Positions 5,724 through 11,067 of a stretch of DNA of 11,067 bases are shown here, piece after piece. A program made the translations under genes and the position numbers. Source of the DNA: Caldithrix sp. (GTDB lineage: Bacteria > Zhuqueibacterota > Zhuqueibacteria > Oceanimicrobiales > Oceanimicrobiaceae); assembly GCA_004357015.1 (NCBI GenBank), contig SMXE01000197.1, positions 1 to 11,067 of the forward strand, written 5' to 3'. The notes beneath the pieces are model-generated. The model was not told the origin of the DNA and ran no database searches. It worked only from the letters and a program-made list of their open reading frames with translations. How positions within the stretch are numbered: position 1 is the first letter of the stretch; each line of letters opens with the position of its first letter.

Positions 5724-6995
5724 CTAATAATCACTACCGCTTTTTCGAATCGTCTCTCCCGGTGGGATATCTGATTTCGGATAATCTTCCGCTTTGAGCC
5801 ACGGGTACAAGATGGTGTTCCTCCCGATCTTATGTCCTGTCGGTATCAGAGCGCCTTTGCCTGCAACCACCAGGCCGCTTGAAAGATGTTTCGGCTTGTC
5901 CCTGTTGGGTAGGTCCGCTGAACCTACGCCGAGCTGTGCGTCTGCGCCTACTTGCACGAGCTTATCCAGAATGCATTGGTCAACGCGCGACCCTGCGCCG
6001 ATAATAGCGTCGTGCATGACCACCGAAGCTGTGACGGTGGCACTCGCCTCCACCACGACGCCCGGTGAAAGAATCGAGTTTTCCACGTGACCCTTGATAA
6101 CACATCCAGGCGAGATAACCGAGTTTTTCACCGTGCCTGCAGGCGTGACTATTGCCGGTTTTCGGTCGCCGAGCAAGCCCTCTTCTTCAACATTGGTACG
6201 CAAGCGCCAGGCATCCAGGTCCAGGCCGGACGATTCGTCCAGCAAGTCCATGTTGGCTTCCCAGTAAGCTTTCAGCGTACCGACATCACGCCAGTAGCCT
6301 TTGAACGGATAGGCGTAAACGCGGTCATTCTTCAGGGCAGCCGGAATGATGTGCATGCCGAAATCGTGTTCTTTCTGGCTGCGCAGCGCCTGCAACAGGT
6401 AATCGGTATTGAAAACATAAATGCCCATGGAAGCGAGGTTGTTGCGGGCCTTCTCCGGCTTCTCCTCCCAGTCGACGATGCGCTGCTTTTCGTCCGTGAT
6501 ACCGATGCCGAAGTGCTGCGTTTCTTCCCAGGGCACGGTCATCATGCCGATGGAGACGTCGGCGCGCTTTTCCGTGTGGAAAGCGATGAGCGCGGCGTAA
6601 TCCATCCGGTAAATGTGGTCGCCGGAAAGGATGAGGACGCGTTCGGGCGCATTGGACTCGATGAAGTCGATGTTTTGCCGCATAGCATCTGCGGTACCCT
6701 TGTACCAGTCGGAGTCCATCTGTCCCGTGCGCGGCGGCAGGATCTTCGCGCCGCGCGTCCGTCCGATAAAATCCCACGGTTCGCCTGTGCCGATGTGATC
6801 CATCAAGGAAAGTGGTTTGTACTGCGTCAAGACGCCAATGGTGGTCAGGCCGGAATTCATGGCATTGCTCAGCGTAAAATCGATGATGCGGTACACACCG
6901 CCGAACGGCACAGCGGGCTTTGCGCGATGTGCGCCCATAATGTTCAGCCGGCTGCCCACGCCACCTGCCAAGAGCATGACGAGCGTCGGGTTCAT
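5724..6995 (-). CDS. glgC: glucose-1-phosphate adenylyltransferase (ADP-glucose pyrophosphorylase), catalytic copy
   Basis: Makes ADP-glucose and pyrophosphate from ATP and glucose 1-phosphate, the committed step of bacterial glycogen synthesis in the cytosol. The 423 residues have an N-terminal nucleotidyltransferase domain followed by a left-handed beta-helix of hexapeptide repeats (about 285-400). The catalytic set is intact: LAGGVGSRL (9-17, with Arg16), HRAKPAVPFGG (23-33, Lys26), WYKGTADAMRQN (97-108), LSGDHIYRMDY with metal ligand Asp126, WEEKP with Lys179 for glucose 1-phosphate, SMGIYVF (189-195) and YWRDVGT with the second metal ligand Asp237. Start ATG overlaps the stop of the upstream paralogue by 4 nt (ATGA), so translation is coupled. 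With that partner it probably forms a mixed tetramer. No glycogen synthase or branching enzyme is in the window. Confidence 0.93.
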   Translation of the reverse strand: MNPTLVMLLAGGVGSRLNIMGAHRAKPAVPFGGVYRIIDFTLSNAMNSGLTTIGVLTQYKPLSLMDHIGTGEPWDFIGRTRGAKILPPRTGQMDSDWYKGTADAMRQNIDFIESNAPERVLILSGDHIYRMDYAALIAFHTEKRADVSIGMMTVPWEETQHFGIGITDEKQRIVDWEEKPEKARNNLASMGIYVFNTDYLLQALRSQKEHDFGMHIIPAALKNDRVYAYPFKGYWRDVGTLKAYWEANMDLLDESSGLDLDAWRLRTNVEEEGLLGDRKPAIVTPAGTVKNSVISPGCVIKGHVENSILSPGVVVEASATVTASVVMHDAIIGAGSRVDQCILDKLVQVGADAQLGVGSADLPNRDKPKHLSSGLVVAGKGALIPTGHKIGRNTILYPWLKAEDYPKSDIPPGETIRKSGSDY

Positions 6996-8266
6996 GTGAT
7001 GGTCGTCCCGGATTCGTAATGATTTCGCTCGAAGTGTGTTGCTTTCAACTCCGGCGCCACAATGCAGTTCTTTCCCAATTCCAAGCCCGCGGGCAACTGC
7101 GCACCCTTGCCGATCAGGGTGAGGCCGGAGTGCAGCAAATTCGGATATTCTCGATTGGCAACGGAATCGCCTACACCAACCTGCACCCCATTTTCGACTC
7201 GGACGTCAAAGTCAGCAATGGTTCTATCGATAGAGACGCCTTCTTCGATAACAGTGTCAAAAAACAGAATCGAATCGCGCACACTCGCGCCTTTGCGCAC
7301 CTTGACGCCAGGAAAAAGAATGCTGTTTTGCACTTCGCCTTCGATTTCGCAGCCGTTATAAAAACAGCTATTTGCGATGCGCGCGTTGCCACCGATTTTC
7401 GCGGGTGGCCGGTCACGCAACCTGTCATGATCCAGGTTGGTACGCACCTGCCATTCCTGCAGGGGAATCTTCGGCTCCTCTCCGAGTAAGTCCATATTTG
7501 TTTGCCAGTATTCATCGAGAGTACGTGTGTAGCCCCAGTAGCCGTCAAACTTGTAACCGTAGATTTTGTATTTTCCCAACATCGCGGGAAGCACATCGCG
7601 CCCGAACTCGCGTGTGCCGCCACCTAATGATCTTTCAGTAAGAACTTTATAAAGCACATCCGGTTTGAAAAGAAAGATAGTTAAGCTGGCCCAACGGTGG
7701 CTTGATCTGGCCGGCTTTTCGAGATAGTCAACCATGCGGCCGCCAGTGGCGCCATCTTCATCATCGATTTCAGCCACACCGAAACGTTGCCCCTGCTTTG
7801 CGTCGATCGACGCAAAGCAGATGGTCAGGTCCGCATCTTTCTTGCGATGGTAGTCGAGCATGGGCAGGTAGTTCATTTTATACACATGGTCGCCGGAGAG
7901 GATGAGCACTGTTTCGGGATGCTGCTCGTGGATGAACTCGAGATTTTGGAAAACAGCGTCAGCCGTGCCGTTGTACCAGTCGCTGCCTTTGTGGTGCTGA
8001 GAGGGCAGCAACAAGGTGGCGCCGCGATCGCGTCCGACAAAATCCCACCAGGAGCCAATGCCCACGTGGTTGATGAGAGAAAATGAACGGTACTGGCTCA
8101 GAATGCCGACGTTTTCAACGCCTGAGTGCATCAGATTGCTGAGACAGAAATCGATTACGCGGTACATGCCGCCAAATGGCAAAGCGGATTTCGGTCGCGA
8201 GAGCGTCAGCACGCTCAGTTCGTCCACCCGGCCGCCAGCGAGTACCAGTGCCAGCACGCGTTTCAT
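6992..8266 (-). CDS. GlgC/GlgD-like ADP-glucose pyrophosphorylase paralogue, probably non-catalytic
   Basis: A 424-residue paralogue of the following glgC, with the same nucleotidyltransferase plus beta-helix layout. It keeps FGGMYRVIDF (31-40), WYNGTADAVFQN (97-108), SGDHVYKMNY (124-133, Asp126), Lys26 and YLEKP with Lys184. It departs from the consensus at key points. The G-x-G-x-R-L loop reads GGRVDEL (11-17), so the glycine is Val14 and the arginine is Glu16. MGIYVF reads LTIFLF (195-200). RDVGT reads GYTRT (245-249), placing Tyr246 where the second metal-binding aspartate should be. In Firmicutes GlgD and plant large subunits, such losses accompany a regulatory role beside a catalytic subunit, which is the inference here. 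Both ends show ATGA overlaps, with a 57-residue membrane protein upstream and glgC downstream. The start has only a weak GGGA-like ribosome site, in line with coupling. Confidence 0.85.
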   Translation of the reverse strand: MKRVLALVLAGGRVDELSVLTLSRPKSALPFGGMYRVIDFCLSNLMHSGVENVGILSQYRSFSLINHVGIGSWWDFVGRDRGATLLLPSQHHKGSDWYNGTADAVFQNLEFIHEQHPETVLILSGDHVYKMNYLPMLDYHRKKDADLTICFASIDAKQGQRFGVAEIDDEDGATGGRMVDYLEKPARSSHRWASLTIFLFKPDVLYKVLTERSLGGGTREFGRDVLPAMLGKYKIYGYKFDGYWGYTRTLDEYWQTNMDLLGEEPKIPLQEWQVRTNLDHDRLRDRPPAKIGGNARIANSCFYNGCEIEGEVQNSILFPGVKVRKGASVRDSILFFDTVIEEGVSIDRTIADFDVRVENGVQVGVGDSVANREYPNLLHSGLTLIGKGAQLPAGLELGKNCIVAPELKATHFERNHYESGTTIT

Positions 8267-8436
8267 TTTGATTTCCCGAACTTCAATTCGAGCAGGCGGC
8301 CAACGCCAAAAATCGCCACACCGATGACAGCGATTTTCAATTCTAACCCCAGGTCATCCTGCGAGATACCAATATAGAGCCCGCCGAGGACTTGCGCCAG
8401 ACCGACCACCTCAAGTATTTTTGCGAAATACCACAT
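8263..8436 (-). CDS. small two-helix membrane protein, 57 residues, unknown function
   Basis: An ATG-started reading frame of 57 codons beginning MWYFAKILEVVGLAQ. Its TGA stop overlaps the ATG of the GlgD-like gene by 4 nt, the same arrangement as between the two AGPase genes, which is the main argument that it is real. Two hydrophobic stretches (about 7-25 and 34-49) are separated by an acidic turn (QDDLGLE, 26-32), and a basic tail KFGKSK ends the protein, suggesting two membrane helices. It starts 3 nt after the nucleotidyltransferase stop and has no Shine-Dalgarno, so it is either translationally coupled or leaderless. I do not recognise a characterised family. It might anchor or sense something for the glycogen enzymes, but nothing in the sequence shows this. 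Confidence 0.7.
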   Translation of the reverse strand: MWYFAKILEVVGLAQVLGGLYIGISQDDLGLELKIAVIGVAIFGVGRLLELKFGKSK

Positions 8437-8439
8437 GGG

Positions 8440-8751
8440 TTATAATATTCGAACGCCTTTCTCAATTATTTCCTTAACAAACAGGTTCTTTGCAGTAAAG
8501 TCCTGCGGGCGATATGGGTGAGGCTCTATTGCCGTATCTGTTGCGATAACCGCTTTGTCCAGCTTTCGCCTATCGTAGAATTTTGTTCCTTCAAAAGCAG
8601 AGGAAACAATGGCGAGGTCAATGTCGCTGAATTCCGTCGCTCTGCCGTTAACCCAGGATCCAAATAAATAGGCTGATTCGACAGGAATGCCTTCCTCTTC
8701 AATTCGCTTTAAGAATTTTTTGGCAAGTTTCAAAACTGATTCGGGAGCCAT
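8440..8751 (-). CDS. minimal nucleotidyltransferase (MNT) domain protein, HEPN partner
   Basis: A 103-residue protein of the polymerase-beta-like minimal nucleotidyltransferase family. The signature is clear: YLFGSWVNGRATEFSDIDL (29-46 within the protein) gives Gly31-Ser32 followed by Asp43-x-Asp45, and Glu76 in IEPHPYRP is the probable third carboxylate. Family members transfer a nucleotide to a protein partner, and in HEPN-MNT toxin-antitoxin pairs the MNT protein neutralises the HEPN protein by AMPylation. ATG at 8751 is preferred because AAAGGA precedes it with 9-nt spacing directly after the HEPN stop, leaving a 13-nt gap. Longer forms from TTG 8790 or ATG 8784 would overlap HEPN and add residues not needed by the domain. 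The gene and its HEPN neighbour look more A/T-rich than the flanking genes. Confidence 0.85.
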   Translation of the reverse strand: MAPESVLKLAKKFLKRIEEEGIPVESAYLFGSWVNGRATEFSDIDLAIVSSAFEGTKFYDRRKLDKAVIATDTAIEPHPYRPQDFTAKNLFVKEIIEKGVRIL

Positions 8752-8764
8752 CGGTAAAAATCCT

Positions 8765-9118
8765 TTATTTTTTGAAAGTTTCATTGGCAAACTCAGCTGT
8801 GCAGATTCTGCTGAATTCCTGTTTCTCCTCCGGATACCTCGCCTGCAAATAGAATTCGTTTACTTTCAGCAGAAAGATCTTCTGAGTATCCGTTAAGGCT
8901 AGCGGAACCTGTTCTGCAAGTTTCGCGAGATTGTGGATACGGGGTTGGGGGTTAGGAAAATGTTCGTTTAACCAGAATGCCTTAAGCACTTCTTCGAGTA
9001 CCAAGTGTCCGATGAACAGGCACCAATCAAAATGCTGTTTTTCGAGAAGGCTTACACAAACCTTTAAGTCATCCTCTGCAGACTTTAGCCAAAACTGAAT
9101 TAATTCTTTCTTTTGCAT
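8765..9118 (-). CDS. HEPN domain protein (COG2250-like), partner of MNT
   Basis: A small all-alpha protein of 117 residues with the HEPN pattern: FWLKSAEDDLKVC (9-21), HLVLEEVLKAFWL (38-50), HNLAKLAEQ (62-70) and the late ARYPEE (93-98) seen in HEPN proteins paired with nucleotidyltransferases. Many HEPN proteins are ribonuclease toxins using an R-x4-6-H motif. Here I find no arginine followed at that spacing by histidine; the nearest pair is Arg60-Ile-His62. RNase activity is therefore doubtful, and the pair may act another way or be a diverged toxin-antitoxin. The ATG at 9118 has no Shine-Dalgarno. A weak promoter-like pair of boxes ends 5 nt before it, so a leaderless mRNA is possible. It lies after the Rieske terminator and opens the tightly packed run down to glgC. 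Confidence 0.8.
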   Translation of the reverse strand: MQKKELIQFWLKSAEDDLKVCVSLLEKQHFDWCLFIGHLVLEEVLKAFWLNEHFPNPQPRIHNLAKLAEQVPLALTDTQKIFLLKVNEFYLQARYPEEKQEFSRICTAEFANETFKK

Positions 9119-9123
9119 GGTTT

Positions 9124-9152
9124 TAAATAAACAAAATTGCTGGAAAAATCAA
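9124..9152 (-). promoter_or_regulatory. candidate promoter for the HEPN-MNT-glgC run
   Basis: Minus strand -35-like TTGATT (9152-9147), 17-nt spacer, -10-like TATTTA (9129-9124). The -10 box matches consensus only partly. It ends 5 nt before the ATG, which would give a leaderless transcript; this fits the missing Shine-Dalgarno. It lies just after the Rieske terminator, where a new promoter is needed. Confidence 0.35.
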
Positions 9153-9178
9153 CCTGAAAGTTTGAGTGAGACTTGGGC

Positions 9179-9208
9179 AAAAAAAATCCCACCGCTGAGG
9201 TGGGATTT
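9179..9208 (-). terminator. intrinsic terminator of the Rieske gene
   Basis: A perfect 10-bp stem (AAATCCCACC, 9184-9193, with GGTGGGATTT, 9199-9208) and 5-nt loop is followed on the minus strand by a run of eight T residues starting in the stem. It begins 28 nt after the Rieske stop codon and separates that gene from HEPN. Confidence 0.92.
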
Positions 9209-9235
9209 GCTTGTCGAAGTTATTTAAGTCCGCGC

Positions 9236-9898
9236 TCAAACAATCAGAATCGATCCCGGCTTGCCCCAGTCACCGTTTTCTTCACGGAACTTGATGCTCT
9301 TGTCGATGAGGAGCTGGCCATCATCGGCCAGGGTTACTTGCACCCGGTCCAGCGGCCGCGGCGCAGGACCCTCGAAATTGATGCCTTCCCGCGTGAAGCC
9401 GCTGCCGTGGCAAGGGCATTTGAATTTGTTCTCGGCATCCAGCCATCTTGGCGTGCAGCCGAGGTGGGTGCACAGGGCTAAAATCGCATAGATGCCTTCT
9501 TCATCGCGCACGATCCAGACCCGCTGCTCTTTCACCCAACTGGTGTTCACAGTGCCGACAGGGTAGTTGTCGGGGTACCCTGCTTTGAAAACCGGTGAGG
9601 GCTCGAACAGCACGCGCGGAAACATGAAGCGCAGGGAGCCGATCAGAAATGAACCGAGAAACGCGAAGAACGCGACCCAGCCCGCCCGGCTGGAAAAATT
9701 GCGGCGGCTCATCCAGAGCGTGCCCTGCTGGTCAACGGCCACGGGTTGTTTAGGCGAGGGGAGTTCCGCTTTCACCGCTTCTTTGGGTTTTGGCTGTTCG
9801 ACAGTCGCTTTCGCTGCCGGCGTCTCTTCCCGTGCGTCGCCGGGTTTTTCAGGTTTAGGATCTTCGGACGGTGTTTCTTGAGTTTTGTCTTCAGACAC
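9236..9898 (-). CDS. Rieske [2Fe-2S] protein of a cytochrome bc-type complex, with long N-terminal extension
   Basis: Membrane-anchored electron carrier that takes electrons from quinol and passes them to cytochrome c. Box I CTHLGC (143-148) and box II CPCHGSGF (161-168) are complete: Cys143, His145, Cys161 and His164 bind the cluster, and Cys148 and Cys163 would form the stabilising disulfide. A Tat-like SRRNF (64-68) precedes one hydrophobic segment (about 72-94), placing the cluster domain outside the cytoplasmic membrane. The first 60 residues are a Pro/Glu/Lys-rich, low-complexity, presumably cytoplasmic extension, unusual for the family. The start is GTG, with GGAGG 8 nt upstream; a shorter version from Met63 would have ordinary length but a poorer ribosome site. 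Bracketed by its own promoter and terminator, it is apparently monocistronic; no cytochrome b or c gene is in the window. Confidence 0.93.
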   Translation of the reverse strand: MSEDKTQETPSEDPKPEKPGDAREETPAAKATVEQPKPKEAVKAELPSPKQPVAVDQQGTLWMSRRNFSSRAGWVAFFAFLGSFLIGSLRFMFPRVLFEPSPVFKAGYPDNYPVGTVNTSWVKEQRVWIVRDEEGIYAILALCTHLGCTPRWLDAENKFKCPCHGSGFTREGINFEGPAPRPLDRVQVTLADDGQLLIDKSIKFREENGDWGKPGSILIV

Positions 9899-9971
9899 GG
9901 GCGGTTCCTCCGAACAGGTTAGCAGAAGCGAAAATCAAAATAAAGAGATTAGCTTGAAGAAATATAAGCCG

Positions 9972-10000
9972 AATATAAAGCTTTGGTGGGAAAAAGTCAA
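9972..10000 (-). promoter_or_regulatory. sigma-70-type promoter of the Rieske gene
   Basis: Minus strand -35 TTGACT (10000-9995), 17-nt spacer, -10 TATATT (9977-9972), close to consensus and located between the upstream terminator and the GTG start. Transcription would begin near 9965, giving a leader of about 66 nt. Confidence 0.75.
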
Positions 10001-10027
10001 ATGGTTTTGCCAGCGTTGAAGGCAGGT

Positions 10028-10058
10028 AAAAAGGGTGAGGTCGGTGGACCCTCACCCT
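10028..10058 (-). terminator. intrinsic terminator of the secreted protein gene
   Basis: A 9-bp stem AGGGTGAGG/CCTCACCCT (10058-10050 with 10040-10032), extendable inside by two pairs past a bulged G, is followed on the minus strand by five T residues. It lies 26 nt after the stop of the secreted protein. Confidence 0.88.
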
Positions 10059-10084
10059 GATAATTTCTGACCTTTGGGGCAGAT

Positions 10085-11067
10085 TTATTTCAAGAAAATC
10101 ATCTTTCGCGTCGAAGTAAACTGCCCGGACTTGATGGCGTACAGGTAAAGTCCGCTGGCCACCAGTTGGCCAGCGTCATTCTTGCCGTTCCAGGTGATGC
10201 TGTAGGTGCCGGTACCGTACTGTTCGTTCACCAACTTGCGGATAGTTCGTCCGAGCTCGTCGTAGATGGTGATCTCTACTTTGCTGGTGTTTGGCACGGT
10301 GAACTCAATTCTGGTTTCCGGATTGAACGGATTCGGGTAGTTTTGCGACAGGGTAAAGCTCTTCGGACCGGTAACCGCAACTTCGATGACATTTGAATAC
10401 TCAAATGAGCCGTTGAGGTCAATTTGCTTCAAGCGGTAGAAAACAATGCCACTGCTAACTTTATCATCTAAGAATTGGTAGTGCCGTTCGGTGGCTGTGG
10501 TGCCGTTGCCGGGCACAAACCCTATCTTGGTGAACGTGTGGCGGCTCGCACCTCGTTCGACATCAAAACCGAAGTTGTCGGTCTCGCTGGCAGTCAGCCA
10601 TGCCAGCTTGATGCCCTCAGCAATCACCTGCGCTGAGAAAGAAACCAGTTCCACGGGAACCGTGCTGTTCAGGATGCCGTCGGTGGTGGTTGCGCCAGTG
10701 AGGTCGTCGGCGAAACTCTCTAAATGTAGGGTACCCAAACCGGCTGCATCTTTTACGGTGAATAAAACGTTGATGAGCACACCCGCTCCAATTGTGCCCG
10801 TAAAATCGCTGCAGCCAATTCGGATGTCTCCTGGACTGTCCTCTTTGCTGCCAGAGAACAACCAGCCCTCGGTCAACGTACCGCTAATATCAACCGTGTC
10901 ATATTCCAGGATTGTTGTCGGAAATATAAAATGAATGACATAAGACTCTACAGTCATGCCTGACGGATTGGTCAGCGTTAAGGGAATCGTCAATGTCTGT
11001 CCCGGCGGGCCGGTTACATCCACACTCAGTGGCGGACTGACGTCCAGTTGCGCCAGCGACTGGGAAA
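10085..11067 (-). CDS. secreted protein with cohesin-like region and T9SS sorting domain, 5' end outside window
   Basis: C-terminal 326 codons of a larger reading frame that stays open to the window edge; the GTG at 11023 is internal, not the start. The first visible residues, SQSLAQLDVSPPLS, may follow a signal peptide just outside. Three parts are visible (numbered from the window edge): a beta-rich cohesin-like region (about 15-125) with PGQTLTIPLTL and the late LFTVKDAAGLGTLHL; a region beginning VPVELVSFSAQ (about 135-230) typical of the module before sorting domains; and a C-terminal FlgD-like/type A sorting domain (about 234-326) with LSQNYPNPFNPETRIEF, WNGKNDAGQLVASGLYLY and the closing TRKMIFLK. 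Such tails direct export through the type IX secretion system in FCB bacteria. The ligand or partner of the cohesin-like part is unknown. Confidence 0.85.
   Translation of the reverse strand, partial: SQSLAQLDVSPPLSVDVTGPPGQTLTIPLTLTNPSGMTVESYVIHFIFPTTILEYDTVDISGTLTEGWLFSGSKEDSPGDIRIGCSDFTGTIGAGVLINVLFTVKDAAGLGTLHLESFADDLTGATTTDGILNSTVPVELVSFSAQVIAEGIKLAWLTASETDNFGFDVERGASRHTFTKIGFVPGNGTTATERHYQFLDDKVSSGIVFYRLKQIDLNGSFEYSNVIEVAVTGPKSFTLSQNYPNPFNPETRIEFTVPNTSKVEITIYDELGRTIRKLVNEQYGTGTYSITWNGKNDAGQLVASGLYLYAIKSGQFTSTRKMIFLK

Noticed and set aside
6087..7019. Plus-strand open frame of 310 codons
   Set aside because: It is antisense to glgC with no domain or ribosome-binding site; a shadow of the real gene.
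8752..8790. Longer MNT protein from TTG 8790 or ATG 8784
   Set aside because: It would overlap HEPN and adds residues outside the domain, while ATG 8751 has AAAGGA at suitable spacing right after the HEPN stop.
1..11067. CRISPR array, tRNA or rRNA genes, insertion sequences
   Set aside because: No regularly spaced direct repeats, cloverleaf-like segments, rRNA-like stretches or transposase motifs were seen on either strand; the gaps are all below 300 bases.

Overview
All eleven supported genes in this window lie on the minus strand, so transcription runs from high to low coordinates. The organism looks like a moderate-GC Gram-negative of the wider FCB group, perhaps a Calditrichota-, Ignavibacteria- or KSB1-like lineage. 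The main evidence is the Asn-Tyr-Pro-Asn-Pro-Phe-Asn-Pro sorting domain on the secreted protein at the right edge. Its clearest promoters are ordinary sigma-70 boxes (TTGACT, 17 nt, TAATAT or TATATT) rather than the -33/-7 boxes of Bacteroidota, which fits a relative outside core Bacteroidota. This placement is an inference.

Layout in transcription order. (1) 11067-10085: the C-terminal part of a secreted protein with a cohesin-like region and a type IX secretion sorting domain, followed by a good intrinsic terminator. (2) 9898-9236: a membrane-anchored Rieske iron-sulfur protein, bracketed by a strong promoter and an intrinsic terminator, so apparently monocistronic. (3) 9118-5724: a tightly packed set: a HEPN-domain protein, a minimal nucleotidyltransferase (MNT), a 57-residue membrane protein that is easy to miss, and two tandem ADP-glucose pyrophosphorylase paralogues. 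Gaps are 13 and 3 nt, followed by two 4-nt ATGA overlaps. The first paralogue (GlgD-like) lacks residues needed for catalysis and the second looks intact, suggesting a regulatory plus catalytic pair for glycogen synthesis. (4) 5723-5463: tandem perfect hairpins, a near-consensus promoter and a structured leader ahead of an aldehyde dehydrogenase. (5) 5462-2418: the aldehyde dehydrogenase and L-lysine 6-aminotransferase, which together would convert lysine to 2-aminoadipate; a palindromic REP-like element lies between them. (6) 2390-1: rsmI (16S rRNA 2'-O-methyltransferase), a CDP-alcohol phosphatidyltransferase and inositol-3-phosphate synthase (cut by the window edge). The last two form a probable inositol-phospholipid module. 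All three genes start with TTG behind a Shine-Dalgarno sequence spaced 7 nt away.

Nothing here is an obviously new defence system. The most interesting points are the HEPN-MNT pair feeding into the glycogen genes, the catalytically degenerate AGPase partner, the overlooked small membrane gene, the inositol-lipid pair and the structured region upstream of the aldehyde dehydrogenase. No intergenic stretch exceeds 300 bases, and I saw no tRNA, rRNA, CRISPR array, transposase or insertion-sequence ends.
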